From: an uncultured bacterium
GTDB lineage: Bacteria > Bacteroidota > Bacteroidia > Bacteroidales > JACABE01
Assembly: GCA_903911455.1 (NCBI GenBank)
Contig: CAIWDQ010000368.1
Location: forward strand, 1 to 16,986
Direction of reading: 5' to 3'
DNA: 16,986 nt
Part shown: positions 15,129 to 16,986 of the stretch, piece after piece
Numbering within the stretch: the first letter of the stretch is position 1
Layout of the letters: each line of letters starts with the position of its first letter
Notes under the pieces: generated by a model
Database searches by the model: none
Seen by the model: the letters and a program-made list of their open reading frames with translations, nothing else
Told to the model about the DNA's origin: nothing
Translations under genes and position numbers: made by a program

Positions 15129-15367
15129 TATTGTAATAAAAAATTATGCCATTGCAGAAATGCAATAGGATAACTTGTAATTACAATGATATAAATACAT
15201 ATTACAATTATAAAATGTATTACTGCAATGAATAAAAAATTCAATGTATTGAATTAATTATTTATTGCAATATAAAGAAATCAGACTGCAATAAAAACAC
15301 TTGTCATTGCAATGCAAACATTATTCATTGCAATGACAACATTATTCGTTGCAATGCGAAAAAAATA
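15129..15367. repeat. Array of eleven to twelve 21-bp repeats with CATTGCAATG palindromes
   Basis: Units start at 15129, 15150 (only 8 bp), 15158, 15179, 15200, 15221, 15242, 15263, 15284, 15305, 15326 and 15347. The core is CATTGCAATG, a perfect 10-bp palindrome in units 15305 and 15326 and degraded elsewhere (TATTACAATT, TACTGCAATG, AATTACAATG), followed by an A-rich 11-bp half such as CAAACATTATT. Spacing is exactly 21 bp except for the 8-bp step at 15150. Unit 15242 is the most diverged. The best-conserved units lie at the right end, nearest the gene at 15715. It is non-coding in all frames over most of its length. Confidence 0.85.
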
Positions 15368-15714
15368 AAATCACATACTCCAACTCCCTTATTATAGGCT
15401 GTTCCCAGAGGTCAGATTTTCTTACCTTTTTTTTCATAAATAATAAAATTAATTTTATTAAAAGCTCCCTTCTTCTCATTTATGATTATACATATATTAT
15501 ATATAGTAAAATCAAAAATATTAACATCATAAAAAAACATATAATACAACAACTTCTACTCATTAAACATATCCACACCAAAATCATAAACAGCATATAA
15601 ACAGTACAAATACAAGTTTATTTAATTATTATTTGGAATTAAAATTTTAAGACTTTAAATAGAATTACTTTTGTGAAAATATTATGAATCAAAAACAAAT
15701 TAATAAAAATTAAA
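15368..15714. other. AT-rich leader of the gene at 15715
   Basis: An open frame of 83 codons begins with a TTG inside the array and runs to 15600; its Lys/Ile/Asn-rich content fits chance in AT-rich DNA, so I do not call it. Apart from the -7 box at 15666 I see no motif. Confidence 0.5.
15666..15673 (+). promoter_or_regulatory. Candidate -7 box (TACTTTTG) of paralog B
   Basis: TACTTTTG lies 41 nt before the ATG at 15715. A TTTG at 15632-15635 is about 30 bp upstream, longer than the usual -33/-7 spacing. Confidence 0.5.
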
Positions 15715-16629
15715 ATGGAAAAAGTACAAGACGATGATGCAAAAATGGTTGCAGTAACGCATGATACCTTAATTGCCAATATTCTGTCGTGGACGCCAAG
15801 CCTTATAATTCAAGACATTGCCGACGACATGGAAAGTGCAATTGTGTACATTACTGCCCAACAAGTAATCCAGATGACCGGCACTTCCGATCAAACTAAT
15901 ATAAAGGTAATTGATCATGATCTGCTGGCCAAATCTGTAATCAAAGTGAAGTCGGGGATAGTTGCTTATAGCAATTCTACGCAAGATTTCTCAGTATTTC
16001 ATTCTATCAACATCTCTAATTCAGATATTAAAGAGATGAAAGACAACGAACTTCGTGCTTTTGCAATAATAGTACATACTACAGCAGTTGCACTGGGTAT
16101 TAAATTACTACCATTTAATGTGGTTACAGCCGACTTTACACTTTTGAAAACCCGCATGGATAATTATGACATTGCATTGCCGGGTAGTCGCACCAAAGAA
16201 GCTACAGTTGTGGTAGCTACAGCCAACATTGTAAGAGAAATAGCCCGTATCAAAGGCCGTCTCATCAACGAACTGGACCCATTGGTAGATACTTACGAAG
16301 AAGACCACCCTGATTTCGTAAATCAATACAAATCAGCGCGTAAACTTATCCATTATGGTGTCCGTCATAATGCTCCCGAAGCTTTTATTAATTCTACAGT
16401 AACTGATTCTGTAACTCAGGAAGTTTTAAGATTAGTAAAAATAACAGTAGTAGAAACCGGTGATGTCTCAATTACCAACGATAGCGGTACCTCTTATACT
16501 GAAATAGCAAAAGCCGGAGTATATACAATCACCTACGAAAAACCAGGCTATCAAAAGCTTACTAAGACATTAGTAGAGCTGGGAGTAGGAGATAGACTGG
16601 CATTAAGTGCCGCAATGATCCATTTATAA
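15715..16629 (+). CDS. Helical + carboxypeptidase-regulatory-like domain protein (paralog B)
   Basis: A 304-residue protein with no signal peptide. Residues 11-195 are predominantly helical, with AMVAVTHDTL-type start, NELRAFAIIVHTTAVALG (111-128), LLKTRMDNYDIALPGSRTKE (143-162) and NIVREIARIKGRLINELDPL (171-190). EDHPDFVNQYKSARKL (196-211) leads into a C-terminal beta domain (FINSTVTDSVTQEVL, VYTITYEKPGYQKL) of the carboxypeptidase-regulatory-like type. It is colinear with the divergent gene at 14889 over about 238 residues, so the two are paralogs, though overall identity is low. The function is unknown; the helical half resembles Bacteroidota-specific proteins I have seen with the same C-terminal module. 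It is monocistronic, with its own -7 box and terminator. Confidence 0.8.
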   Translation: MEKVQDDDAKMVAVTHDTLIANILSWTPSLIIQDIADDMESAIVYITAQQVIQMTGTSDQTNIKVIDHDLLAKSVIKVKSGIVAYSNSTQDFSVFHSINISNSDIKEMKDNELRAFAIIVHTTAVALGIKLLPFNVVTADFTLLKTRMDNYDIALPGSRTKEATVVVATANIVREIARIKGRLINELDPLVDTYEEDHPDFVNQYKSARKLIHYGVRHNAPEAFINSTVTDSVTQEVLRLVKITVVETGDVSITNDSGTSYTEIAKAGVYTITYEKPGYQKLTKTLVELGVGDRLALSAAMIHL

Positions 16630-16657
16630 TGTCCCTATATATATAATAGGTATACTA

Positions 16658-16689
16658 AAAAGGTTTTTCATTTATTTGGAAGGCCTTTT
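16658..16689 (+). terminator. Likely hairpin terminator of paralog B
   Basis: AAAAGGTTTTTC (16658-16669) can pair with GGAAGGCCTTTT (16678-16689) as a 12-bp RNA stem including three G-U pairs, loop 8 nt. It begins 28 bp after the stop codon; the stem ends in a run of four T. Confidence 0.55.
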
Positions 16690-16986
16690 AATGTTATATC
16701 TATGATAGATATGAACAATAATATCCATTTAAATAAAAATAAAATAATATTTTTACTACTTTTTACAATATTTGAAAAACTTTTTAGTAAAAAGTATTGT
16801 TTATAAAAGCATATTACCGACATAAAAGAAACTTTTCATAAAATTAATATTAAAAATTGAATTAACTAAAAATAATGATTACTTTTACACACTCAAATTT
16901 TTATCATTTTAAACGATAATTATTTAATCTGACCTTCAATTAAGTAAACCTTGATTTAGAAAATAGGATATTTGTTTGTGAGATTA
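16690..16986. other. AT-rich intergenic tail
   Basis: No ORF, repeat array or clear promoter could be supported. The sequence is very AT-rich with scattered oligo-A and oligo-T runs. A TACTTTTA word at about 16870-16877 is one base off the -7 consensus and may belong to a gene beyond the window. Confidence 0.4.

Noticed and set aside
15349..15600. An 83-codon frame right of the second array
   Set aside because: It starts with a TTG within a repeat unit and has the composition of random AT-rich DNA; no motif is visible.

Overview
The window looks like chromosomal DNA of an environmental Bacteroidota. Two exported proteins end in type IX secretion (T9SS) sorting domains, one gene encodes a TPR/PD40 protein of the PorE kind, several genes are preceded by boxes fitting the Bacteroidota -7 consensus TAnnTTTG (four read TACTTTTG), Shine-Dalgarno sequences are not evident, and intergenic DNA is very AT-rich and full of short repeats. 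I see no tRNA, rRNA, CRISPR array, transposase, phage or plasmid gene.

Layout. 1-83: 3' end of a membrane-protein gene. 265-516: an array of twelve 21-bp repeats. 716-1336: Bacteroidota-type helical + fibronectin-III-like protein. 1486-2172 (-): an exported rubrerythrin relative that has lost most diiron ligands, framed by two terminators with the same 14-bp stem. 2423-3364 (-): T9SS cargo protein. 3491-5395 (-): two rRNA methyltransferases, an RlmI-like enzyme and RsmG, embedded in 9-bp tandem repeat clusters. 5651-6628: glucosaminidase with LysM. 6728-7144 (-): TPR lipoprotein. 7296-9023 (-): subtilisin-like protease with a T9SS signal. 9221-12271: a tight co-directional run of a PorE-like protein without OmpA domain, a DEDDh exonuclease and a fumarylacetoacetate-hydrolase-family enzyme. 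12313-12562: inverted repeat element. 12605-13750: PepSY transmembrane protein. 13939-14889 (-) and 15715-16629 (+): divergent paralogs, each a ~210-residue helical domain plus a carboxypeptidase-regulatory-like beta domain, separated by an 825-bp AT-rich spacer holding a second 21-bp repeat array.

How it fits together. The middle is ordinary housekeeping (ribosomal RNA modification, cell-wall hydrolysis, envelope lipoproteins, secreted protease). The two ends are unusual: each carries a helically phased 21-bp array with a small dyad in many units, lying 200-350 bp upstream of a gene for a lineage-specific helical + beta-sandwich protein. The functional link between arrays and genes is inference. 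Gene calls rest on recognisable motifs read by eye; no database search was run.
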